From: Chryseobacterium sp.
GTDB taxonomy: Bacteria > Bacteroidota > Bacteroidia > Flavobacteriales > Weeksellaceae
NCBI GenBank assembly: GCA_031277615.1
Contig: JAITMC010000040.1
Location: 124,001-188,000, forward strand
Direction of reading: 5' to 3'
DNA length: 64,000 nt
Positions 57,303 through 64,000 of this stretch are shown here, one piece after another. The notes beneath the pieces were generated by a model. The model worked only from the letters and a program-made list of their open reading frames with translations. It was not told where the DNA came from and made no database searches. Both the position numbers and the translations under genes were made by a program. Within the stretch, counting starts at the first letter, position 1. Each line of letters begins with the position of its first letter.

Positions 57303-59570
57303 CTATTTTTTAATAATCATTTTCTTGGAAATTTTCTGTCCATCTTTATCTACCTGAATTATATATACTCCTGAAGGCAAGTATGACAGGCTAATCTCTT
57401 CCTTAATTTTCTGCCCTTTAATTTCTTTTGTAGCGTTTATCAATCTTCCGTCAGCAGCAAAAACAGTATATGAAATACCATTCCTGGAGTCTGTTTCAAT
57501 GGTAAATACTCCTTTGGAAGGATTTGGGTAGATTTTTACTCCTTCGTCTGTTTTTTCAATTTCGTTTGTTGATAAAGAAGCTGCTCTGATGGCAAAGTTT
57601 ACGCTGTTAACATTCAGGAAAACATTATCAATTGCTTTAATCATAATCCTTGCATTGGAAGTCTCAACTAAATTTTGCGGAACATTGAATGTATAAGATC
57701 CGTTATTGGGAGTGCTCGCTACCAATGTGTGAGGAAATGTAAGTCCCCCATCTGTAGAAAGCAGAATACTGACATTGGCTGTATTCACAGGTGCAGCATT
57801 GGTATTGGCTACATCCCAGGTAATTGTTTGGGATTGTCCGGTATTCCAGACAACTCCTGCAGTATTCTGAGAGGTAATCGTGAATGGTCCGGCACCGGCA
57901 GAAACTGTCAGCCTTATATTATCACGGGCACTTTGTCCCCCTGCCGGATTATTATCTCTTACCAGTAATGAAAAATTAAGAACCCTGGCCACTGTAGGAA
58001 GTTTTTCCCAAGATAACGGATTTAGCGGATCTATTATACTGGCATCATATCCTCCAATGATGGTTGATAATTTAGGAAAATATCTGGTTGGTGATGTGTC
58101 TGCCCACAAAGAACGGAACATTGCTCCTCTGGCGTTAGCTGGCCTTGGAGGCATTGTTGCAGTACCAGTATCTGTTTGTTCCCAATTATAGGTAATAGCA
58201 TCTCCATCAGGATCTGTTCCAACGCCTGTTAAAGCAAACGGAGTTCCTATAGGAATGGTCCTGTCAGGTCCTGCATTGGCTGTTGGCTCATTATTTCCTG
58301 TATTGGTATTAACTCCGCAATTTCCTTCTCCGGTAATATAGTTATACATTTCCTGAATACTTACTGCATGAAAATAAGCATCGCTATTTCTCTGCACATT
58401 TGGTGGACATATTCCGGCATATCCCATGATTGTACTTGCGCTACCCGGCTCAACAGAGGTTCCATTATTTCTATTACAGCCATTATTCTGGGTATGATTA
58501 GCCCCAAACTGATGCCCCATTTCGTGAGCTACAAAATCAATACTGAAGGGATCACCTACCGGATTTGCTGATCCGGTTACCCCTCCGGCTTTATAAGTTT
58601 GACAAACTGATGGTGTTGACGCCAGTCCATTATCATTATTCTGGGTTGCTCTGAAAAACAGGTGCCCAATGTCATAATTATTGCCCCCAATTATATTTTC
58701 GGTTACTGTAACATTTTCATTAATCATCTGATTGGCATTCAGATCATCAAAAGTATCTGTAGTAATAAAAAACAATTGATCTGTATTCGGGATAAGCTGC
58801 AATGTAACCGCTATATCATTTTCAAATACCTGATTGACGCGTGCAATCACTAAATTAACAGCCGCCAGCACTGCCGCTCTTTTTTGTGCATCTGTCCCGT
58901 TTGCCACTCCTGCCTGCTGTGCAGTATAAGCAGTATATTCTGTAGTTGTTGTGATCGCCAGTCTATATCTTCTCATTAGACCATCAGTCACAGTTCTTTT
59001 ATTTTCAGCTTCCAATTCTGTCAGTTTATTTTTTACCATACCTTCATTGAACAAGCAACTGAAATTACCTGAAGAAATAGCATTTCTACGGTCATAGACC
59101 ATATAAACCTTATTATCAGAAGAATAAGAATCTATATAATATATTCCTTTTGTACTTCTGATGGCTGCATTAAAGCCGAAATAAGGGTCGAGAGAAAACC
59201 GGATGTTAACTGTAGGATCTCCAACCTTTTTACCAACATAAGATCTTATATCAGAATATTTTGCCTGCAATTCATCATGCATAGTGGAAGCTTCATAGAT
59301 TTCGTAGGTATCAAACTCACCTTTGTCATTAGGGAATTTCACCAAAACACCTTTTGCGGAAGATGCTCTGTTCCTGTTTTGAGCATGAGCCAGCTGATCT
59401 TTCAGGTCGTCTATATTCAGACTGACCAGTTGATATTCTGAAGTTCTTACAGCCCTCTCTCTTGTTTCTTTCACTTCTTTCAGTGAAGCACGGTTCCAAA
59501 GGTTCTTCTGAGCAAAAGCTCCCCCGGAAAACATAAGAAACCCTGCCAGGAATAATAATTTTCTTTTCAT
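57303..59570 (-). CDS. Reprolysin-like zinc metalloprotease with T9SS type A tail (no P-domain)
   Basis: 755 residues, related to the two proteases at 13-19 kb. Signal peptide MKRKLLFLAGFLMFSGGAFA, then a pro-region with the shared block LQAKYSDIRSYVGKKVGDPT. The catalytic domain has HEMGHQFGANH (349-359) and Met-turn TIMGYAGI. Ig-like repeats follow (AGPFTITSQNTAGVVWNTG). The T9SS type A tail (GVKIYPNPSKGVFTIETD to KKMIIKK) ends the protein. The P-like domain of the other two is missing, which explains the shorter length. The start overlaps the stop of a lipoprotein gene by four bases, so the two are translationally coupled. Confidence 0.9.
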   Translation of the reverse strand: MKRKLLFLAGFLMFSGGAFAQKNLWNRASLKEVKETRERAVRTSEYQLVSLNIDDLKDQLAHAQNRNRASSAKGVLVKFPNDKGEFDTYEIYEASTMHDELQAKYSDIRSYVGKKVGDPTVNIRFSLDPYFGFNAAIRSTKGIYYIDSYSSDNKVYMVYDRRNAISSGNFSCLFNEGMVKNKLTELEAENKRTVTDGLMRRYRLAITTTTEYTAYTAQQAGVANGTDAQKRAAVLAAVNLVIARVNQVFENDIAVTLQLIPNTDQLFFITTDTFDDLNANQMINENVTVTENIIGGNNYDIGHLFFRATQNNDNGLASTPSVCQTYKAGGVTGSANPVGDPFSIDFVAHEMGHQFGANHTQNNGCNRNNGTSVEPGSASTIMGYAGICPPNVQRNSDAYFHAVSIQEMYNYITGEGNCGVNTNTGNNEPTANAGPDRTIPIGTPFALTGVGTDPDGDAITYNWEQTDTGTATMPPRPANARGAMFRSLWADTSPTRYFPKLSTIIGGYDASIIDPLNPLSWEKLPTVARVLNFSLLVRDNNPAGGQSARDNIRLTVSAGAGPFTITSQNTAGVVWNTGQSQTITWDVANTNAAPVNTANVSILLSTDGGLTFPHTLVASTPNNGSYTFNVPQNLVETSNARIMIKAIDNVFLNVNSVNFAIRAASLSTNEIEKTDEGVKIYPNPSKGVFTIETDSRNGISYTVFAADGRLINATKEIKGQKIKEEISLSYLPSGVYIIQVDKDGQKISKKMIIKK

Positions 59571-60055
59571 AAGTCTTTTTTTATTAATATAATAGTATTG
59601 TCATTTTTAGGTTTTTCAAAAATCTTAAGAATCAGTATAGGTTCTCCTTTCTTCTGTTCAGCATACTCAGCGTTTTCAACTTCCTGATAATAAACTTTTA
59701 AAACAGTATTTTTTCTTTCAATTTTTTCAATTTCAATATCTCCATATGTTATTTGGCTGAGCTTAGGTTTCAGTACTAAAAAGTATTCATCATCTTTTAA
59801 CATTGGAATTGGAGCGGAACGGGAATATCTTGGATCACGCAGCTTCTCATATAAAACAAGGATTCCTTCATTAGAACTGATAACCGTGGATGGTTTTAAA
59901 TCAATACTGTGATTAAGTCTCCGGATTTCCGAAAAGCTGACCTCTTGCTGATTTTCTTTATCATGACTTTCCTGGATTCTACTTTTATAATGAATACAGT
60001 TCAACATCAGAAAACAGCAAAAACTAAAAAAAGTATATTGTAATAGTGAAACCAT
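59567..60055 (-). CDS. Putative lipoprotein translationally coupled to a metalloprotease
   Basis: 162 residues. The N-terminus (MVSLLQYTFFSFCCFLMLNC) is a lipoprotein signal with L-M-L-N-C as the lipobox. The mature part contains YEKLRDPRYSRSAPIPMLKD and a beta-rich C-terminus (ILILKIFEKPKND). No domain is recognised. The stop overlaps the ATG of the T9SS protease (ATGA), so equal synthesis is likely. A chaperone or inhibitor for the protease is a possibility only. The -7 element TATTTTTG ends five bases before the ATG. Confidence 0.65.
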   Translation of the reverse strand: MVSLLQYTFFSFCCFLMLNCIHYKSRIQESHDKENQQEVSFSEIRRLNHSIDLKPSTVISSNEGILVLYEKLRDPRYSRSAPIPMLKDDEYFLVLKPKLSQITYGDIEIEKIERKNTVLKVYYQEVENAEYAEQKKGEPILILKIFEKPKNDNTIILIKKDL

Positions 60056-60060
60056 AGTTT

Positions 60061-60068
60061 CAAAAATA
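60061..60068 (-). promoter_or_regulatory. TAnnTTTG element abutting the lipoprotein start codon
   Basis: TATTTTTG on the minus strand with five bases before the ATG, and a possible TTG at 60093-60091 (22-base spacer). If used, the transcript would be nearly leaderless. Confidence 0.5.
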
Positions 60069-60360
60069 AATATTATTTAAACACAAAAACCAAAATATAA
60101 AAAAAACACAATGAAAACAGAATTTTATAAAACAATTAATAAATAAATATTTAAAAAATTAACAAATCAATTTAAAAAAAACTAAATAAATCAACAAGAA
60201 ATCCAACCATTCATCTTTTAGGACAATTTTGTAAAACTTTTGTAAAACAAACACAATCAACTGAAAATGTGATAATTAAAAATTTACTAAGATAATACAC
60301 TTCATTTACAAATGCTTCCGGAGGTTCGGGCCTACCTTTACTTCATCAAAAAATAATATT

Positions 60361-61299
60361 ATGAAAAAGTTCGTATTACTAGCCGCCGTATCTCTTACAT
60401 TTATTGCCTGTAAAAAGGGAGAACATACGCAATCACAGATAGAGGATGCCGTACATTCAGCAGATAGTACAGCATCAGTGATAACAGAAACTGCCGGCAA
60501 CATTCATCATGCCGCTGAGCAGGCAATGGATTCAGCCAACGTCCGTATCAAAGATTTTGATAACTCTAAAGAAGATATCAAGAAGACGATAGAAAGTACG
60601 GCTAAAATAGTAGATTCTCTGTCAGACAAAATAGCTTCAACGAAACTTGAATCAAAGGTTGAGAAAAAAGATTCGGCAGAAAAAAAGCCTGAAAAGATTG
60701 TGGTGAATGTACCTGCTCCAAAGGTGATCAAAGAAACCAAGATTGTATACAAAGACAAGCCTAAGAATGACAGCTATGAACTGGAAATGTCCAAAGACAA
60801 AATGGTCAAAACCGGATATATCGATATGAAGGCCAATAATCCAGAAACGGTAAAAGAGATCATCCGGGAGGAAGCTATTAAAAATAACGGCTACATTAAA
60901 AGCGAAAATCTTTCTTATGTGGAATCTGCAAATCATCAGGATGAAAACCGGAAAATATACAGCATGGACATCAAGGTTCCTCTTCAGCATTTCGATGGCT
61001 TAATGAATGCGCTTAATTCTAACGTCGGCGATATCGATACTAAAGACATCCAGGTTTCGGGACACCGTTACGCCGATAACACCATCTGCAGTATTAATAT
61101 AAGCATTACAGATAAGATGGGGACTGAGCCTGAAACATTTGGAGGAAAATCGCTGGCTGCCATTTCATCCGGATGGAACGTTATCACTTCTATCTTCTTA
61201 TTTCTTCTTCCGCTGTGGCCTCTATTTATCATTGGCGGTATCAGATATTATTTTTACAAAAAAAGAAACAAAAAAATCTCTGATAACCATTCTAACTAA
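60361..61299 (+). CDS. DUF4349-domain lipoprotein
   Basis: 312 residues. Lipoprotein signal MKKFVLLAAVSLTFIAC with Cys17 lipidated, followed by a Lys/Asp/Ser-rich coiled region (about 20-130) and a DUF4349 domain (about 135-300). Recognised features are MVKTGYIDMKANNPETVKEI, KNNGYIKSENLSY, KVPLQHFDGLMNALNS and a C-terminal membrane helix (about 275-295). In other bacteria DUF4349 proteins look like envelope-associated proteins of unknown function. It is a single-gene unit with its own terminator. TACCTTTA at 60333-60340 is a near match to a promoter element. Confidence 0.85.
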   Translation: MKKFVLLAAVSLTFIACKKGEHTQSQIEDAVHSADSTASVITETAGNIHHAAEQAMDSANVRIKDFDNSKEDIKKTIESTAKIVDSLSDKIASTKLESKVEKKDSAEKKPEKIVVNVPAPKVIKETKIVYKDKPKNDSYELEMSKDKMVKTGYIDMKANNPETVKEIIREEAIKNNGYIKSENLSYVESANHQDENRKIYSMDIKVPLQHFDGLMNALNSNVGDIDTKDIQVSGHRYADNTICSINISITDKMGTEPETFGGKSLAAISSGWNVITSIFLFLLPLWPLFIIGGIRYYFYKKRNKKISDNHSN

Positions 61300-61307
61300 T
61301 TTCTCTG

Positions 61308-61333
61308 ATCCGTCTCTATAGAGGCGGATTTTT
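61308..61333 (+). terminator. Terminator of the DUF4349 gene
   Basis: ATCCGTCTC/GAGGCGGAT with loop TATA forms a 9-bp stem with one mismatched or G-U pair, then TTTT. Confidence 0.8.
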
Positions 61334-61452
61334 AATATTATTTTAATAAAAACAGACCTCTGATCCCATTTGTTATTTATAAATTTAGATATTCATAAAT
61401 GCAGCCTGAATTCAGCCGGCAATGAGTGTTTATGACAGATTCCGAATATAGA

Positions 61453-61486
61453 GTCTGACCCTTGTTTCATAGTCAGTAGGTCAGAC
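61453..61486. repeat. Inverted repeat in the 61.4 kb spacer
   Basis: GTCTGACC (61453-61460) and GGTCAGAC (61479-61486) are perfect inverse copies 18 bases apart. There is no U tract, so it is not a typical terminator; it could be a protein-binding site or leftover repeat. Confidence 0.4.
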
Positions 61487-61514
61487 GGCAATATATTATA
61501 AAAGTGGTTTGTAA

Positions 61515-61542
61515 GTGTAAAGGCTCCCTTCCGGGAGCCTTT
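61515..61542 (-). terminator. Terminator of the acyl-CoA dehydrogenase unit
   Basis: AAAGGCTCCC/GGGAGCCTTT (61519-61542) forms a 10-bp perfect stem with loop TTCC, next to the stop codon at 61548. The U tract in the minus transcript is short. Confidence 0.8.
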
Positions 61543-61547
61543 CATCT

Positions 61548-61913
61548 TTATTTCATGTTCACTATTTTATCTACAATAAACTTTGTATTTCCCCGCCACG
61601 GAAGCGCACCATTGTATTCTTTATAATGAAGATCAAAGGTTTTGCCGCTATTGGTTTCCAGCTGCCTGAAAATTTCAGGATCTTCTACAGAAAACTCAAA
61701 TTCGTAGCTTGTTACCGTACCGGTTTTGCCCCTTCCGAAGCCCTCCTGGATCAGTTTGCCTTCATAGGTTTTGAAGACATAGCCTTTTTTCATGGCGTAA
61801 TTCAGATAACCGGATTTTACTCCTTCTCCGAAAACGAAGAAAAATTTATACCAGACGAATACGCCTATCAGTAACAGGACCACTCCCAGGGTAATCCACA
61901 AAGTCTTTTTCAT
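61548..61913 (-). CDS. Small membrane-anchored protein of unknown function
   Basis: 121 residues with one N-terminal membrane helix (about 5-25) and a soluble rest (about 30-121). The soluble part has YAMKKGYVFKTYEGKLIQEG and FEFSVEDPEIFRQLETNSGK. Similar proteins are common in Flavobacteriia and carry inconsistent names. No catalytic motif is seen. It lies 25 bases downstream of the acyl-CoA dehydrogenase gene and shares its terminator, so they are probably co-transcribed. Confidence 0.75.
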   Translation of the reverse strand: MKKTLWITLGVVLLLIGVFVWYKFFFVFGEGVKSGYLNYAMKKGYVFKTYEGKLIQEGFGRGKTGTVTSYEFEFSVEDPEIFRQLETNSGKTFDLHYKEYNGALPWRGNTKFIVDKIVNMK

Positions 61914-61938
61914 AAGCAGTGTGTTTTAAAATAGTGTG

Positions 61939-63078
61939 TTATTTTGCAATGCTTCTGGAGATCACAATTTTCTGGATCTCGGAAGTACCTTCATAGATCT
62001 GCGTAATTTTCGCATCTCTCATCAGTCTTTCTACGTGATATTCTTTTACATATCCGTATCCACCATGGATCTGTACTGCTTCAATCGTAGTATCCATTGC
62101 TACCTGAGAAGCATATAATTTTGCCATTGCACCGCTTTCTGAGATATCTTTTCCTGCATCTTTCTCACATGCAGCCTTGAAGCAAAGCATTCTTGCCGCT
62201 GTGATCTGAGTAGCCATATCCGCCAATTTGAATGCAATCGCCTGATGGTTGATGATTTCCGTTTTGAAAGCTTTTCTCGTTTTAGCATATTTCAGGGCCA
62301 GTTCATAAGCTCCTGAAGCAATTCCTAAAGCCTGGGATGCAATTCCGATTCTTCCTCCGTTCAATACCGCCATAGCAAAATTGAACCCGAATCCGTCTTC
62401 ACCGATTCTGTTTTCTTTCGGAACTTTTACGTTGTTGAAGATCAGAGAGTGCGTGTCACTTCCTCTGATTCCCAGTTTATCTTCTTTCGGCCCGATTTCG
62501 AAACCTTCCCAACCTCTTTCTACGATGAAAGCATTGATTCCTTTATGTTTCTTCTCAGGATCCGTCTGTGCAATAACGATATAGTAAGAAGCGGTTCCTC
62601 CGTTGGTGATCCAGTTTTTGATCCCGTTCAGAAGGTAATAATCTCCTTTATCTTCAGCGGTTGTTTTCTGAGAAGTGGCATCAGAACCTGCTTCCGGCTC
62701 AGATAATGCAAAAGCACCGATTACCTTTCCGCTGGCAAGAGGGGTAAGGTATTTTACTTTCTGCTCTTCAGAAGCGAACTTCTCAAGACCTGCACATACC
62801 AATGAATTGTTTACGGACATTACCACTGCTGCAGAAGCATCTATTTTTGCGATCTCTTCCATTGCCAGAACGTAAGAAACGCTGTCCATACCTGCCCCTC
62901 CGTATTTAGGGTCCACCATCATTCCCAAAAGTCCCATTTCGCCCATTTTCTTCACCTGTTCTGCAGGGAATTTCTGGTCGCGGTCTCTTTCAATCACTTC
63001 AGGTAATAGTTCGTTTTGTGCAAAATCTCTTGCAGCCTGCTGAATCATCAGCTGTTCTTCGGATAAATTAAAGTCCAT
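61939..63078 (-). CDS. Acyl-CoA dehydrogenase (short-chain/butyryl-CoA type)
   Basis: 379 residues, FAD-dependent. It oxidises acyl-CoA to trans-2-enoyl-CoA in beta-oxidation or branched amino-acid breakdown. Motifs: FALSEPEAGSDATSQ (FAD and substrate binding), KNWITNGGTASYYIVIAQTD and IQIHGGYG-like VQIHGGYGYVKEYHVERLMR. The catalytic Glu is in IYEGTSEIQ near residue 363, the position used by short- and medium-chain enzymes. Length is typical. Chain-length preference cannot be settled from sequence alone. A divergent acyl-CoA ligase gene starts 243 bases away, which fits a fatty-acid utilisation locus. Confidence 0.93.
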   Translation of the reverse strand: MDFNLSEEQLMIQQAARDFAQNELLPEVIERDRDQKFPAEQVKKMGEMGLLGMMVDPKYGGAGMDSVSYVLAMEEIAKIDASAAVVMSVNNSLVCAGLEKFASEEQKVKYLTPLASGKVIGAFALSEPEAGSDATSQKTTAEDKGDYYLLNGIKNWITNGGTASYYIVIAQTDPEKKHKGINAFIVERGWEGFEIGPKEDKLGIRGSDTHSLIFNNVKVPKENRIGEDGFGFNFAMAVLNGGRIGIASQALGIASGAYELALKYAKTRKAFKTEIINHQAIAFKLADMATQITAARMLCFKAACEKDAGKDISESGAMAKLYASQVAMDTTIEAVQIHGGYGYVKEYHVERLMRDAKITQIYEGTSEIQKIVISRSIAK

Positions 63079-63321
63079 AAAAAATAATAATTAGATAGCC
63101 GTAAATTTACACTTTTTAGCGAAATCTGAAAATAGAAATAGCAATTAGGGATGAGTAAAAAGGATCCGGATTCATTTTCAATGATTCTGAACCTTTGCAC
63201 GGCTTTTGCTGATTTATATATTATGGCAGGCATTCAATTAATTTTCAATTCAAAGTTTGTAACCCCTACAATTAAAAAAAATGCTTATATTTAGATTTCT
63301 TTAAATATTACTTAAAAAATC
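63079..63321. promoter_or_regulatory. Divergent promoter region of acyl-CoA dehydrogenase and acyl-CoA ligase genes
   Basis: A shared intergenic region of 243 bases. GTAAATTTAC on the minus side (about 63100-63110) and TATATTTA at about 63288-63295 on the plus side are near matches to TAnnTTTG. No clear regulator palindrome other than the 10-base GTAAATTTAC was found. Confidence 0.4.
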
Positions 63322-64000
63322 ATGACGATCAAAAGATTATTCGATATTCCACATTACGCTTTAGAGAAATTTCCTAAAACGGATATGTTCGTGACCAAAT
63401 ACCAGGGTGAATGGAAAAAAACTTCAACACAGGAGTTTATTAATGAAGGCAATAAAATATCAAGAGGACTTCTGAAGCTGGGCATAAAACCCGGTGACAA
63501 AATTGCTCTGATTACCACGAACTCCCGTACGGAATGGGCGATCATGGATTTTGGATTATCCCAGATCGGTGTTGTTTCGGTACCTGTTTACCCGAGTATC
63601 TCCCCGGAAGACTATGAGTTTATCTTTAATAATGCCGAAATCCAGTATTGTTTTGTATCCGATAAGGAACTTCTTAATAAAGTCATGAAGGTAAAACACA
63701 ATATTCCTTCCCTGCAGGGGATTTTTACTTTCGATACGGTAAGCGGAGCCGCCAACTGGAGGGAGATTCTGGATCTGGGTGAAGATGATTCCACGCAGAT
63801 TGAAGTAGATGACCTTTCCAATGCAATCAATGCGGAGGATCTGGCAACCATTATTTATACATCGGGAACCACCGGAAGACCGAAAGGGGTAATGCTTACC
63901 CATCACAATATTGTATCCAATGTATTGGGGTCTATTCCGAGAATTCCGAAGAAAAGAAGCCTGGATTATAAGGAAACAAGAGCACTGAGCTTTCTTCCGA
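63322..64000 (+). CDS. AMP-forming long-chain acyl-CoA ligase, 3' end outside window
   Basis: First 226 residues of an AMP-forming synthetase that activates fatty acids to acyl-CoA through an acyl-adenylate. The start is ATG at 63322 (MTIKRLFDIPHYALEKFPKT). The N-terminal pattern (GLLKLGIKPGDKIALITTNS, EWAIMDFGLSQIGVVSVPVY) and the P-loop-like signature IIYTSGTTGRPKGVMLTH near residues 178-195 are typical of long-chain FadD/AAS-type enzymes. The rest, including the acyl-binding and hinge motifs, is cut off by the window edge. Divergent orientation to an acyl-CoA dehydrogenase supports fatty-acid metabolism. Confidence 0.92.
   Translation, partial: MTIKRLFDIPHYALEKFPKTDMFVTKYQGEWKKTSTQEFINEGNKISRGLLKLGIKPGDKIALITTNSRTEWAIMDFGLSQIGVVSVPVYPSISPEDYEFIFNNAEIQYCFVSDKELLNKVMKVKHNIPSLQGIFTFDTVSGAANWREILDLGEDDSTQIEVDDLSNAINAEDLATIIYTSGTTGRPKGVMLTHHNIVSNVLGSIPRIPKKRSLDYKETRALSFLP

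Noticed and set aside
1-64000. tRNA, rRNA and tmRNA genes
   Set aside because: No cloverleaf with a CCA-proximal GGTTCGA-like T-arm and no rRNA signature was seen on either strand by eye.

Overview
The window looks like chromosomal DNA of a member of Bacteroidota, family Weeksellaceae, most likely Chryseobacterium or a close relative. Evidence: many exported proteins end in type IX secretion (T9SS) sorting domains of type A (KIYPNPT-like) or type B (TPNDDGVND-like). Promoters fit the Bacteroidota pattern TTG-N18..23-TAnnTTTG, start codons lack clear Shine-Dalgarno sequences, and intergenic DNA is very A+T rich. The genus is inferred from overall gene content, not proven.

Layout. 1-5 kb: an M36 (fungalysin-type) metalloprotease cut by the window edge, then two tandem von Willebrand A-like T9SS proteins. 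5-13 kb: housekeeping (rpsA, a DbpA-like helicase, an SMP-30-like lipoprotein, ccoG, an AraC regulator) with repeat-rich spacers. 13-19 kb: two tandem reprolysin-like T9SS metalloproteases with almost identical 3' ends. 19-21 kb: a MerR regulator and a helix-hairpin-helix repeat protein.

20.8-35.6 kb is an antagonism island. A small secreted protein precedes a very large SpvB/Rhs polymorphic toxin gene. That gene is interrupted by an in-frame TGA where a conserved Trp is expected, and is split again at an A7 run. Its C-terminus carries a probable PD-(D/E)XK nuclease domain. A putative immunity gene follows, then an orphan Rhs tip joined through a 208-bp duplicate of the parental junction and carrying a different toxin domain with its own lipoprotein partner. 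A second module follows: VgrG, a type 23-like toxin, a lipoprotein and a DUF2314 protein.

35.6-40.7 kb: a conserved minus-strand operon ftsX-DUF3098-uppP-truB-OMP-rluF and divergent ksgA. 40.7-50 kb: three very large tandem paralogues with an N-terminal choice-of-anchor-L domain, Ig-like repeats and a T9SS type B tail. A fossil tail of a fourth copy and a MITE-like element lie between the first two. 50-57 kb: rnz-TIGR02757-DUF1003-like operon, a CPBP protease-rdgB pair, two paralogous membrane proteins and prfC. 57-64 kb: a third reprolysin-like protease coupled to a lipoprotein gene, a DUF4349 lipoprotein, an acyl-CoA dehydrogenase with a small membrane protein, and the start of an AMP-forming acyl-CoA ligase.

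The accessory content is dominated by surface and secreted functions: T9SS cargo proteases and adhesin-like proteins, plus two independent toxin-immunity modules. No tRNA, rRNA, CRISPR array or complete insertion sequence was seen.
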